DNA from: Mesorhabditis belari
Lineage: Eukaryota; Nematoda; Chromadorea; Rhabditida; Rhabditidae
NCBI GenBank assembly: GCA_958450365.1
Contig: CAUEEP010000876.1
Location: 248,001-312,000 of the forward strand
Direction: 5' to 3'
DNA length: 64,000 nucleotides
Each line of letters starts with the position of its first letter. Within the stretch, counting starts at the first letter, position 1. Position numbers and translations under genes: made by a program. Positions 1-11,318 of the stretch are shown here, in pieces. Below the pieces are notes generated by a model. That model had not been told where the DNA came from and did not search any database. It saw nothing but the letters and a program-made list of their open reading frames with translations.

Positions 1-3000
1 GCAAATTCTTTCTAAAAAAAATTGCTTTAAAAACGAACAACGAAAACCTCATTTTCAAGAAGAAACGTGAAAAGAATGGCGAAGAGGATGAAAAATGTGG
101 GCGGTAATGCGATGAGACTCCAGCTCGACTTTGCCACCTTGTACAGCATCAGAATCGAGAGACCGAAGTCGCTACTGGCACTCAACAATACCAACTAAAA
201 TTGAACCATTTCTGTCACCAAACGAACTACCAGGATGGCCCAGAATTATAGCACCAGTTAACTCCCTCTGAAATACGGGAGATGAAGTGCATTGTGGTGT
301 AATGGTTGGCACAGTTGCCCGGTAAGCGGAAGATCGAGGGTTCAAGTCCCGAAGGCGCACAAGCTTTTGATTTGCCCCAGTTCCAACTCACCGTGATTTT
401 CAGGGTACAACTCTGCGCAAACATGATCAATCTGCTTAATCTTTTATTAAAATTTTTAAAGTTTCCCACATTAGATTTTGCTGTTTGGTCAGAAACCAAA
501 GGAAACAAAGCTTGTCGCTTTCAAACTTCGGCTCGCGGAAACTCTTGGCATGCAACGTGTTCTGCTTGAATTCTTCGTAATAAAGAGTTTTAGATAACTC
601 AATTTTGTTTCTAAATGTTTTCTGAACTCTTACAATGATAAGTTATCCGTAAGAAGTTATATTGCAGATGAATGGAGCTTGTAACCGCTATATGCTATAG
701 ACCAGGCTCATCCTGTAGCTCGAAGTACAGGAAAATTTCGTTCTTAAAAGACAGTTTTCAACTATAAAGCAAAATATTCAGCTTTCCAATCTCCTAAATA
801 GTTTACGGCTCTGCTACTCACCAAATTGAAGCTCAAACCAATCAACGAGATGACGGCAAAAAACCAAAACATTAGGGATTTCTCTTTACAGGATAGCTTA
901 AAAATCTTGAATTTGTGCTACTTGTGAACCTTTCACCTCAAAAATTCTCCATCCGATCACCACAGCTGCAAGAACATAGACGATCAATTCGTAACGATTT
1001 TCCATACAGGCAAAGTAGCGTTGAGAACCAAGCTTCTTGAGTTGAAAACCCTTGAAACTTGTGGTAGAATTCTTATAATCATATGTGTTTACAAAATGTT
1101 GCATCACTGATTATATCACCTACCTCTTTTAAAGCCAAGACAACAAAAAAAACGAGTGCTCCGAAAGTAAATATCCAGCTCCAATCGGAAGTAGACTAAA
1201 CAGTACTGTTCTTACTGTAGATCACAGACCGTTATAATTATATGGTACTTCTGTGTCATAACCCACAAAAAGTTAACTCATACACATCTGCGTTAACCCC
1301 CAATAAATCTGCATTCAAACGGTTTCATTTCAAATAAAAGCAAGCATGCCTATGCATTGAATGCAAATTTTATTGCAAGTGATGCAGGGGCTTTCTTTTT
1401 GTGGAGATACAATGTACCAATTATATTTTCCAAATAAACAAAGCCAACCTGAAGTTGACCACTTTGATTTCGTATTAGAGTAGCGTTGCTTTCCTTTTCG
1501 CATTTCTCCAAGATCTGAACAGTTTGGGTGACGCTAGAAGATCTCAGCAAGCAACCTTTACTTTCATCATTCCTTCTTCCATGTAAATTTCGTATATACC
1601 AATTCTTTGCCCTAAAAAATCATTTTATCAAAGCATTGAGCTAACCAATAACCTGTCGTCGATTGGTTTGCGCTGGCAGCAACGCCAGTGGGTGTGACTT
1701 TATCAGTGAACATGAACAAAAGCATCAACACATAGCAAGCGAGAAAAAGAAGAAATGGTATAAGGGCTAAAAAGAGACTTGTGATTAATCTCATACACAT
1801 ACCTATTGAACTTTACTAATCGAAATCTAAATATTTAAGAATTGAACAGAAGCTAGTGATTGGAAAATGTAGCTAGCTTTTAGAGCTACGTGAGGAAAAC
1901 AGAATTGAATCCCTAGAAAGAACGACCTACGCGTAGAGCTTGTGTTAAAGAGTATTGCACTTATTGAAAGTTTTAAGATGATTTTAACTCGTCGACAAAA
2001 AGAAATCCCCTACCAAACATCACATAAACCGGTCGACTCAAAAATTTCCAACGATACGTGAGAAATGTGGAGACAAGCTCGTGCTCGAGCAGCTTTTTCG
2101 TGTCCTCCGCGGGCGAGTTGGCCTAAAAATAAATACCGTATTTCCTCTATCAAGCCCCCCCCCCCCTCGACTAACTTTAGGTTTATTATACCAAAAGATA
2201 GAGAGCATTAAGGACTAGAAGAAGTGAAGCGATAGAAGCGGCTACTCCTCTTTCTCTTTCTGGCAGATGAGGCCAGGAGTGGTAGCACTCTACTTTATAA
2301 TCTGAAGAGGCTAAACATGAGTTGGTGTTGAACTGCGATTTTTTGAAAAGATTGAAAACATTACGATCGATCTAAGAGATAGTTTTGCAGAGCCACTCTG
2401 GAAGGTATCAGAGCATTACAGAGGTATTTCACAGCTCTTCTCTTTCTTCATTTTGGATAACTACACTACATTAATACCAGCTTGGATAAAAGCTAAGTTA
2501 TAGTTTTTTAAAAAAGAGCCTTAAATCCCTCCTTACTAAAATTGCTTCATTTTTCTACAGAAGAGCCCTGCGGGCAAGCAAAAAAGTCGAGGCGGGGAAG
2601 CCGGCGGTTTTGGATTCTTAGAGGAAATTCGGTAAATTCATTTTTCATTTCACCCACTATTTGCATGAGTAGGTGTTCATCTAAAAGCGAGGTTGGCTCC
2701 TCTTCAAAATACGAAGTGGCTTTTTGCAAAACGCTGCCGTCTTTTTCGTACCCACTTTTGAGAGATTTCTCTGTAACTTTCTTAAACTGATACATGGACA
2801 TTCATTTCTTACCACCATTTTCCTCCTGGTTTATCACGTAGGTGTCGTCAATTAAGCTGAAATCGTAGGTGACCGATTTCGTTTCGATTTTGCTGAAGTT
2901 CAAAATTTCGCAAAGGAAGCAAATATGATTAAAGCTTTGCATAAAGCTAATTTCATCTTTGTTTTTATTGGAATTACCATTTCGCCACAAAAATGGTCTC

Positions 3001-6000
3001 TTATCGAAAAACTCTCTGTACAGGGTGGTCCAAAATTATAGCGACTTGACATTTTCTGTCTAACCCGGCAACCCAGTCATCCATTCTCTTTTGGATGCTT
3101 TTAAATTGAAATTAACATGATTTTCTACGAAAAAAACGTTGCTTTTGGTTGGAAACGCTTTTGTTACTTTCATACAATGCTTCAAAGTTGAGTTCAAAAT
3201 ACGCACTAATCGCCCGGCGACATTTTTGCTAGTTTTCCAGGTTCGTTTGTGCGATTAGAAGTTTCCTTTTTAAGATGAACAACATTTTTTTCATTCATTT
3301 AATTTATTTCCAATGAAACTTAACTGCTTATCATGTTTGAATCCAATTTTAAGACTATGTCAAAACGCTGTTTTTCAGCGTTTTGAAAATTTTTGAAAAA
3401 AGTTTTGAAAAATTGAAAATTGCCGGCTATTTCGCGGGACTCGCAGATAAAAAAACAACAGCATTAAACCAGCTGAAAGGGGGTTTGGTTACTTCAACAT
3501 TTCCGAAAATTATTGCGGAAAAATTATGCTTCCAGCTTTTTATTCTTTGGTATTTTTCTACACTTCTTCTATTGCACTCGACAATCTGCCACCGGGACAT
3601 ATTCGTCATGTCATGCTTCATGAGTTTCTACAAGAGCACAGTGCAGGCTTGGTAGCTGCTCATATTAAAAAATATATGGGGAGGACTCACCTTCGGAAAG
3701 AACGTGTCGAGTATGGTTCGCCAAGTTTCGATCTGGGGACAAATCTTTGAAAGATGCAGAGGGCCGTGGAGCGGCACCCGAACTGGATGATTCCAAATTA
3801 CTCGAACTCATTTCCAACGACCATCGGGTATCATTGCGTGAATTGGGAGAAAAGTTAGGGGTTGATCATGCTATAGTGCTAAAGCACCTTCATACCCTTG
3901 GATTTAAATCGAAACTTGGGGCTTGGGTGCCCCATGACCTCAATAACCGATACGATAGAAAATCCTTTCCTCCTCGAATTGTGACAGGAGATGAGAAATG
4001 GGTTTTATCTGTGAAATTTCGGAGGAAGCGACAATGAGTGGGGCCAGGCGAGAAACCCGAAAGTGACCCCAAGCCCGATTTGCACCAGATGAAGTTTATG
4101 CTCTGCGTTTTCTGGGATATGGAGGGAGTGGTGTACTGGGAGTTGCTGGATAGCAAGACGACCCTTGATGCAATCAAATACAGTGAACAGATGGGAAAGG
4201 TGAATGAATCCCTGAAGAAGCATAGGCCCTCCAAGTCAAAGATCGCTCTCCTCCACGACAACGCGCGCCCTTATGTTGCAGAACTGACTCGCTCTAAAAT
4301 AAATAGCCTTGTTTGGGAACTTTTGTCGCTTTCCCCATACAGTCCGGACCTGGCCCCTTTCGATTACTATTTATTCCGGATCATGAGTAATGAGCGGGAG
4401 AACACTTCGATTCAGAAGAAGCAGTCAAAAATTGGCTCCAAATGTTTTTCGATACAAAACCAAAATCCTACTACGAAAGAGGAATCCGCAAATTGCCTGT
4501 AAAATGGGCAGAAGGCATCAATAATAACGGCAGTTATTTGGAATGAATTTATGGTTTTATGTTGAATAAATTTTAGTTCAAAGTCCGGCAGTTTTCAATT
4601 CACCAATCCAATATAAAAAGATAACAAAAACGTTTTCAACCAAAATCAAAGTTTCTGTTGTTGTAGATAGTGTCAGCTTAATGTTTAAAAAATGTCCTAA
4701 GAGAAACAAACGGCGGACTCTCGAGTTACATCAAGAAAAGCCGAAATTGCTATAATTTTGGACCAACCTGTAGAGGGGTTATTTTTAAAAACTAATTGCA
4801 CAACAAACTCACTCTTCAATACATTTATCCATTACAGTAGTGGCCAGGTGGGGAAATTTGTCGACAAGATGGCGCATCGGTGTGTAGAGCTTCTGAAAAT
4901 GCTCAATACACTCAATCATAAAGAATTGCTGTGTACCTCTTTTGTTCTCCATGACAAGGGGAACGTGATGGCAACGATTTGAGCCGTATCGATCGTTTCG
5001 CGGCCGTGGCCATCAACGTCGACTTGACACTTATTTTCAGGAGCTATCCGTGTAACTTTAGCTACTTTTCTCTCGCCAGCTTTCCATGAAATAATATACG
5101 TTTCATTGCGTTTTGCCTCTTGACCGTGTATCTGAAACTTCTGAATACAGAAAACCACACAAGACAAACCCGATTCGAGATAACTCTCTCAAAGCTTCCT
5201 TTTCGAAGCCAGCCCTCGTTTGGTTGTGTTTCTTGTGGATAAGTAACTTGATAGGCGGCCGATTTCTTGGGATCAGTTTTCGGGTACTCGGTTTCCATTG
5301 GGCCAGCTTTTAGTGGATTAGGCTGATTTCCTGGTTGCCTTCGGAGAAGCTCTCGATTTGTAATGGCTTCGATTTTGGTGACTTGGGCTATTTTTCTTTG
5401 CCCACCAGTACGGACCACGTACGATCCACCAACTCTAGGCGAGTAGCTGACCTAAAACTTCTTGTTTGGAAAAAGGAAAAAGAAATTGACTTTAGAACTG
5501 AAGCTCATTCTTTGTTTAACTTTCAAGACCTATAACAGCATGGTCTACTGTTCACTTACAGTAACATCAATGGCAAAAATCCTGGTTTGTTTTTAGGTTC
5601 TAAGATTTTCTAGAAGATTTCATAGATAGGAATTTTTACAACGTTGTAAGTTTGTGTCTAAAAGTTACCCCATCATCGGGCACCACTTTCATCGTGTACA
5701 CAAGCTGGCGCCAATCTTTCTGCAGCAGCAGCTCATTTGCGATCACCCTGTAAAACACCATTTTCAAGCCGTTTGAAACACTTTGATAAGTTTTTCTTAA
5801 GCTTTTCATCACTACATCGTAGACTTGCTTATCGAGAAATCACGAGAAAGCGAAGTTAGCCGCATTAGTTGTCAATTTTCACGCTGCCCAGGCATCAGAG
5901 AGCTATAGGACTTTGTCAATCGAGTAGCCAAGGCTTCAAGCTTCATTTTTCATACAAATTTAGAACGCTACGACCTACGGTTCGTGAGATATGGATGCTG

Positions 6001-8863
6001 TAAATTCGAGAAAAAAAGCCTAACGAGAGATGAACTTGAAGCATCCATATCTCACGAGTCATAGTGTTTTCTCCCTGGCCACCCGATCGATAAAGCCCTA
6101 TAGCTCTTCGATGCCTGGGCAACATTCGACCAACTTCACTTTCTCGTTAGTTCTCGATAAACAAGTCTACTAAATGGAGCCTTACTCATAGCCGAAATCG
6201 AGCGCAATATCGAATGCTGTTCTTTTCGTTTCATCTGACGTAGTTTGCTCTAAATTTTTTTCAACATCGTTACTTGAGCTCCTTCAAACTTAAGTCAATT
6301 GCATCATCTTGGAGAAGATATTGGAGGATTTGCAGATGTCCAGCCGCTGCTGCATAATGCAAAGGTGACCATCTACAAATGGAAAGTTTTGTCTAACAAA
6401 AAATAAACTCACCTACACCCGGTATTTCCATTGATATTGTAGTGCTTTCGGAGTTTTTGCGCACTTTGAAAATTTCCGTTCTGAACAATAATTATATATC
6501 TTTATATATTTTTTAAAAAGCATCCAAAATTATTTCAAAACTGCACCCAAATTGCTAGATCAAACGCGGTCGCGTCATTCAGCTCCCACCCATCGACAAT
6601 GATCGTCGTTCGGGCATTTGGGTCGGCTCCTTTGTGGAGAAGATCTTGACAGATTTTCCAATAATCTGTAACACTAGTTGCCACAAAAAAACAGTTTGAA
6701 AAAAATTGCATCTCAAAATGACCTAGCTTTGCGGCTACATGAAGTGGTGTTTGCTGTTTGAAATCCTTGGCATTCAAAATCAAATTTATTCCCGGATGTT
6801 CGAGCAGCTCTTTGACCTGAACCTTTGTAAGTTAGTGAAAACTGAGCCCATTATTTTTAAAACTGTTTTTGCACTAACCACATAAACATGTCCAGCTTCG
6901 ACGGCAAAATGCAAAACCGTTTTCTCTTCCTTATTCAAATGGGTGATGTCGGCGGAACTTTGCAGTAGTTTCTAGAAAAGATTCACAAGAGCTACTCATA
7001 AAATTTGTGAAATCAAATTCGTTAAGAGACCAAAGCTTCACAAGTACTGCAAAATACCTTAAGACCCTTCAGCGCTCCACATTGAGCCACCGTCTGGAGT
7101 AAAGTCCCTCGCGTTTCGTCGGCACTGAAAGTACATGTTTTGAAATCTGTAAACAAGTTTTAGCCTTATTTATATTTATTTATCCTTATTAAACAAGGCA
7201 TTGTTTATTCACTGACCTGCGCAAATACGTCGTGTTCATGTCTTCTTTCTTGAGCATTTTCCTGACGAGCTTCTGAAAGTCAAAACATCTTTCGTATACG
7301 GTCGACTCTCAATCTAACGCTAGATTTAACTTCTTTTTAGTTTTGTCCAGCCATTTTAGCCTCTAAAAGCACAAATGCCTGAAACTGCCCTTCGATTTAA
7401 CAACGTGCTCGATGTTATGACAGAAATTTCCGATCGAGAGTCGACTGTATGACAAACTCAAAACTACGCTTGTTTTAGCTAACAGTGTCAGCAAATGGTG
7501 TTAATGACAAAAAAATATTGTGAGCTTTATATGAACAGAAATCAGAAACTCGCCGTGACAAACTCCGGATGCTTGTAGGCGGTGGCGATGGTCAGGAGAT
7601 TCTCCTCTTTATTCGATTTTTCTTTCCCGAAATACAATTCGTCTGGAGCGATTCCCTGGTTATATCCGTGATCAATGAGTGCCTTGAATTTGAATAGAAG
7701 TGCTGAAAACATTTGTCTTACTGAAGCACATTTCCAAGCATTGGTCTGTGCTGTGAGCATAAGTGGCGTCATCTCTTGCTTGTTCTTTTCAAATAAGCTC
7801 ACTTGGGCAGAAGATCTCTTGAGTTAGAGTGCAAATAACTCAATTTTTATATTCGCTTACTGCTATTTTGACCAACTTTGTCATGATTGAGACGTTGTTG
7901 TGTCTGGCGGCCAAATGAGCAGGAGTCTCGGAGCCGGAGCTCTCATCATTTCGCTCATTGTAGACGTACTTTAGCTGAAATTTTTTTCTTAGAAATTTGA
8001 AATGCTTTTCCAAAAAACTGCATGGAAATCTTTCAATCAAACTAATCTCTTACAGTCACTTCAAACGTATGTTATAGCTAGAACTCACAAAGTTTACGCT
8101 CACAATCTCAATAAGTTTCTTTCAAGAGTATAAAAAAGCTACTTGTAGGCAAAAATAAACTAAAAAAATTGAGAGAAAAGTTGCCAAAAGTGACTGCTCA
8201 CCTTATCATGAAGCACGGCAAATGATCTCTTATTCCCAGCCGCCGCAGCTAGATGCAACAAGTGAGGATTTGAGCTAAAAAAGTTTTTTTTTTGAGATGA
8301 TTCATAAACAATCCAAAAACCGCTTATTTTTGCCCAAAATCAACTTGACAAGGGAATGGTCCGAAGGGGATATGTCCGTTTGGGATGAACCATACCTCAT
8401 TCGATAGACCTGATGATGGGAATCGAGGACCAAAAGAATTAGCTGCCCTATTCACGCTACGACCAGATATGGAGAGGTACAGTGTTTTTGTAAATGCAAA
8501 AAGAGTTTTTTGATTTGGTCAAAAGTTTCAGCCCCCGCGAGGAGAGTCAAAAATGTCATTTTTAACCTTGTCGGTTCCATATCTCGTTGTAGAGTTAATT
8601 TTTGCAACTATTTTTTGGTCCTCAAAACCCATGATGAAGCTGTCGAATAGCTATCAAGGTATGACTTGCTTCAAACGGCTTGTTTTTACTTTGGACCATT
8701 CCCTTGTCAGAACGTTGGCAAACTCTCTAATCTTTTCCAATCTCTGAGTGAGGTCATCGCCAGTGAGGTCATCGCCCTCATGTTCATTGTTGGGATTATT
8801 GCGAGCCAGCTCAACGTCCGGATCCCATTCCAGCCATTCACAAATCCTAAGCTTGTCTATCAT
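1..8863 (-). CDS. TRPA-like cation channel, ankyrin repeats plus S1-S5 (3' end beyond window)
   Basis: Probable TRPA-family sensory cation channel of the plasma membrane. Exons (minus, 5' to 3'): 8863-8724, 8274-8202, 7974-7861, 7817-7722, 7682-7560, 7272-7217, 7124-7058, 6971-6879, 6816-6723, 6665-6547, 6480-6413, 6372-6290, 6234-6186, 5747-5669, 5451-5170, 5131-4937, 4892-4813, 3015-2813, 2770-2658, 2122-2014, 1802-1653, 1611-1562, 1514-1449, 1195-1124, 1050-930, 883-822, 194-48, 11-1. All junctions are GT/AG and in phase; the first 27 sum to 968 codons. Ankyrin cores such as TPLHVAAKL and SPLHYAAAAGH lead into a pre-membrane block (EVIANELLLQKDWRQL, TTVMDKC), then LLEHELVSTFLTYRW before S1, SQRYFACMEN before the next helix, and SASSDFGLSILMLYK at S4-S5, the order known for TRPA1. 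The pore lies off the left edge. The ATG at 8863 abuts a MITE, so the true N-terminus is probably the ankyrin exons at 9192-10936. Confidence 0.72.
195..821 (-). other. Large intron of the TRPA-like gene
   Basis: Non-coding stretch between the exon ending in SFNL (883-822) and the S4-S5 exon (194-48). Both ends are phase 0. It carries a tRNA-like sequence at 287-360. Open frames on both strands here match nothing recognisable. Confidence 0.55.
287..360 (+). tRNA. tRNA-like sequence, probable pseudogene (Val/Glu-type body)
   Basis: 74 nt with a good A box (TGGTGTAATGGTTGG) and B box (GGTTCAAGTCC) at the expected spacing. Ends GTGC..GCAC pair, but the acceptor stem has a mismatch and wobbles, the anticodon stem is four weak pairs, the T stem is incomplete, and position 33 is C rather than U. 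The apparent anticodon would be GGT. A tRNA scan would probably call it a pseudogene or tRNA-derived repeat. It lies in an intron of the channel gene, on the opposite strand. Confidence 0.4.
3021..4770. mobile_element. Tc1-type element with ~150-bp TIRs, carrying a nested mariner
   Basis: TIRs start CAGGGTGGTCCAAAATTATA at 3021 and end with its complement at 4770. The inverted similarity runs about 150 bp inward (TTTTGGTTGGAAACG near 3138, CGTTTTCAACCAAAA near 4630). TA target duplications lie at 3019-3020 and 4771-4772. No transposase of its own is recognisable; the interior is filled by a decayed mariner. It interrupts a 45-bp intron of the TRPA-like gene. Confidence 0.75.
3400..4611 (+). 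mobile_element. Decayed mariner (family M1) with DD34D transposase remnant
   Basis: The 3' TIR ends TTTTCAATTCACCAATCCAA at 4611, and a degraded 5' TIR (AATTGAAAATTGCCGGC) is near 3413. Transposase pieces on the plus strand: about 3580-3750 (N-terminal helix-turn-helix, HEFLQEHSAGLVAAHI), 3747-4037 (VTGDEKW, first Asp) and 4038-4500 (LLHDNARPY and YSPDLAPFDYYLF, second and third Asp). Frameshifts and stops separate the pieces, so it is inactive. The same family recurs at 12176-12499, 30219-31010 and as a lone end at 54966. Confidence 0.8.
5819..6172. mobile_element. MITE, ~90-bp inverted ends, in a TRPA-like intron
   Basis: The left arm (TAGACTTGCTTATCGAGAA from 5820) is the inverted copy of the right arm ending near 6172. 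Both contain GCCCAGGCATC and GAGCTATAGG. It lies wholly within the intron between exons 6234-6186 and 5747-5669. No coding capacity. Confidence 0.65.
7295..7451. mobile_element. Short MITE with GAGAGTCGAC-type ends
   Basis: About 157 bp bounded by TATACGGTCGACTCTCAAT and its inverted partner ending GAGAGTCGACTGTATGAC. The same terminal motif occurs at 11540-11652 and within the repeats at 33550 and 47800. Resembles pogo/Tigger-type ends, but the assignment is not proven. Intronic in the TRPA-like gene. Confidence 0.5.
8347..8708. mobile_element. MITE with ~130-bp TIRs, in a TRPA-like intron
   Basis: Starts GACAAGGGAATGGTCC at 8347 and ends with the complement at 8708. Inverted similarity extends past GAGGACCAAAA on both sides. 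Inserted in the intron between exons 8863-8724 and 8274-8202. Removing it restores an intron of roughly 90 bp. Confidence 0.65.
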
Positions 8864-9175
8864 GTTGTAACATATGAGATGAGCGCGACTTTATCATGGG
8901 CTAACTTTCACATTTCATGTCTGGTTTTTTTATTTTTTTGACAGTAGGTACCAGAGACATGACGTGAAACAAAAGCAGAGTTTGAGCTGATTCTATGGCA
9001 AAGTGGCTGAGAAATTGCTGGGAAATTTAGACTTTTGTATGCCAGTAAAATCCGTTGTTCGCCATGAAGAGGCTTTGATTTCTTGTTATTAGATACAGCA
9101 CAAGTTGAATGAAATCAGACACGAAATGAGAAAGTTAAGGCATGATAAAATTACGGTCATCTCATCTGTTACAAC
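8864..9175. mobile_element. MITE (TIR GTTGTAAC) at an exon boundary of the TRPA-like gene
   Basis: 312 bp with ~60-bp inverted ends: GTTGTAACATATGAGATGA at 8864 and CTCATCTGTTACAAC ending at 9175. It sits exactly between an intron-like sequence ending TTATTAG (minus strand) and the codons ATG ATA GAC, that is, at a likely ancestral 3' splice site. No clear target-site duplication. Confidence 0.6.
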
Positions 9176-9191
9176 CTAATAAATTCTCTTA

Positions 9192-10936
9192 TTAGCCTTT
9201 CAAATACTTCTTCACAACTTCCGCGAAACCCCTCTGTACAACGATCTCAAAGGGAGTCAGCTTAGCTTTGTTTCGAGAAGAGATGAATCTTTTGACCACT
9301 TTCTTCCAAAGATTCACGTAGTCCAAATGCTTTGCTAAAAATCGCGTTCTCAAGTTCTACATGTGCCAAAACTTGTTTCTTCGAAAAACACCATAAACGT
9401 TGCCTCGCTGCACTTAGCCAAATAGTGCAAAAAGGTGTTTCTGTGCTTGTCGGCCTCGAAATATTCGTACACAGGCTCGTCGGAATTCCGTGGAAAAAAC
9501 AATGTCGGGTGGCTTAGGAAAATTCTTATCTAAACGGATGTAGTTACCATTTGACAACAAGTACGGTATTTTTATAGCAATCACATGAGTAGTTTAAATC
9601 TCTTGATGTAATCGCTGTTGTCCCTTCGCTTAGACGAGCATTTTTTTGTTATTTAGCATCAAGAAATATTAAAAAGCAGCCCAATTTTTCACCAAACACA
9701 TTTGCGACAAAACACTTTTAGAGTTTTACGTCTGAGACGAGGGCAAATTTTTCAAATAGGACGCCGCCAGAAATTTGTGCTCGAGGTTTAGGAAATCTGG
9801 CTTCCGATTCAGTGTTTTAAAATTTGTAATGGTAAAAACCAATCCCGAATTTTCCATCCTCGAAAACCGCGGGCACAAATTTTCAGCCAAATTGGTCAAG
9901 GCGTTGTCGAGAAAACCTTATGTACCATATGGTACGTATCGTCGTAAATGTTTTAAAAGTGTTAAGAAAACAAATAAAGAGCCAGCATTTTAATGAAAAG
10001 AAAATCTGATTTTTAGTAGCTCTCTCCCTCTAGTGAATAACTGAAAAAATCCCCACGATCTTTTCGGAATTCTGTGCACAAGCAGTCACAAACAGGGTTC
10101 TTTTATCATCATCGTCATCTCTTCCCTAAACAAACTCGTTTCATTTTAATTTTAAAAACAACACCTGAAATTCTTCTCTCTTTTCAGCTTCGCTTTCTTC
10201 GGCACTTTGATCTGGTCGCCTCTGACCAAGCTTTAGGCCAAGAAGCGAATCCACGGCGAATGAATTGTTCCATCGAACAGCGCATTGCAAAGGTGTCAGC
10301 CCGAAGTTGTCTCTTGAATCAATATCACTAAAATTATCAAAAAGATCTTCGTTGATTTGAACTCATGCTATTATTTATAAGCTCAATAGTAGAGTAGTCC
10401 AGTTCCGGACTTTTCTCTCGAATACTTCCCTGTTTTGTGGGTCAAATAATCTTACTGACTGAACAGTTGGCTTGGCAAATAACAAGTTTATCCTAGTTCA
10501 AAACGGTTTTGAACAAAGGTTCTCGAATGTAATGTCTAAAGGTAAAGGGTTTCTGAAACTTAACAACTCATTTTCTTTTGTCAACACACCTCCCTTTGTT
10601 TAGCAACATCCCTATTACTCTGTCGACCGATGCTAAAAAGTGAAAATTAACTGAAAATCCAGAAAACGAAAAACTTTTCAAAAAGAATGAAGCAACAAGG
10701 TGTAGTATTGTTTGTCCATTTTCATCTGTACCATCCGCGATTTCTTTGATGTTCCACAAACTTTTATATATTTCTTCTTCTGATTTGGTGCGAAACCAGC
10801 CGACTATGCGACGATTCAGCTGAGTGGATACCTTAAACACTTGTTGATCATGTCGTTTTTTTGTCCAAGTCACTTTGAATTTAAACAAAAATTTACATCC
10901 AGCTTACACGGTTTTATCAACGTGATTGCAACTCAT
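9192..10936 (-). CDS. Ankyrin-repeat N-terminal part, probably of the same TRPA-like gene
   Basis: Seven exons on the minus strand: 10936-10910, 10819-10675, 10632-10590, 10327-10165, 10125-10042, 9529-9373, 9334-9192, summing to 762 nt (253 residues plus TAA). Ankyrin signatures are visible: NGQTILHLVA, DSRDNFGLTPLQCAV, KRTLFVTACAQN, NTFLHYLAK, TPFEIVVQRGFAEV. As annotated it ends in TAA about 330 bp upstream of the next ankyrin gene. A donor at 9215 (GTGAAG) is in phase 0 with the exon starting at 8863. If the MITE at 8864-9175 is removed, a 40-bp GT..TTATTAG intron joins the two in frame. I therefore read this as the 5' third of the channel gene, possibly now a separate truncated ankyrin protein. 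The first exon (27 nt) is the least certain. Confidence 0.62.
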
Positions 10937-11047
10937 TTTCAAAGTTAAAGATGAGTGACCTCATTCAACATGAGAAAAGTAGTAAAACTGAAAAAACTGG
11001 CAAGTAGGCTCAGACACCGCGGATTATTTGTCAACTTCTGATATGTA

Positions 11048-11300
11048 CAGGGTGGCGCATAATTACGGTCACCCAGTATCATCAGGCTGTAGAGCCAGAA
11101 ATCAAAAATGAATACTTTTTTGATATGACAATTTCTTCTTTGGAACATAACAAATAAAGAAGTATTTGCTTTCAAACTTAGCTCCCTTGGCTTTGACGCA
11201 TTCACCGAGAGAAAAGCATAAAAAAGTCAACATGCTAACTGCGATTAAATGACTCCTAAACGCGCGGAACTCCTTGTCGCTATAATGCTGCGCCACCCTG
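11048..11300. mobile_element. Tc1-type MITE (CAGGGTGGCGCATAATT ends)
   Basis: 253 bp flanked by TA on both sides (11046-11047, 11301-11302). TIRs are CAGGGTGGCGCATAATTACG and a diverged inverse ending CGCCACCCTG. The interior has no meaningful reading frame. Shares the CAGGGTG terminus with the elements at 3021, 52846 and 59600. Confidence 0.7.
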
Positions 11301-11318
11301 TACAGTAGCGCTCTTTTT

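Noticed and set aside
2155..2168. Poly-C run in a TRPA intron as a regulatory element
   Set aside because: Single homopolymer; may be a sequencing-prone tract. No evidence of function.
5113..5535. Plus-strand frames in the 5-kb region
   Set aside because: Opposite strand of the in-phase TRPA exons 5451-5170 and 5131-4937.
10074..10331. 85-codon plus-strand frame
   Set aside because: Antisense to the ankyrin exon 10327-10165, which has clear repeat motifs and correct splice phases.
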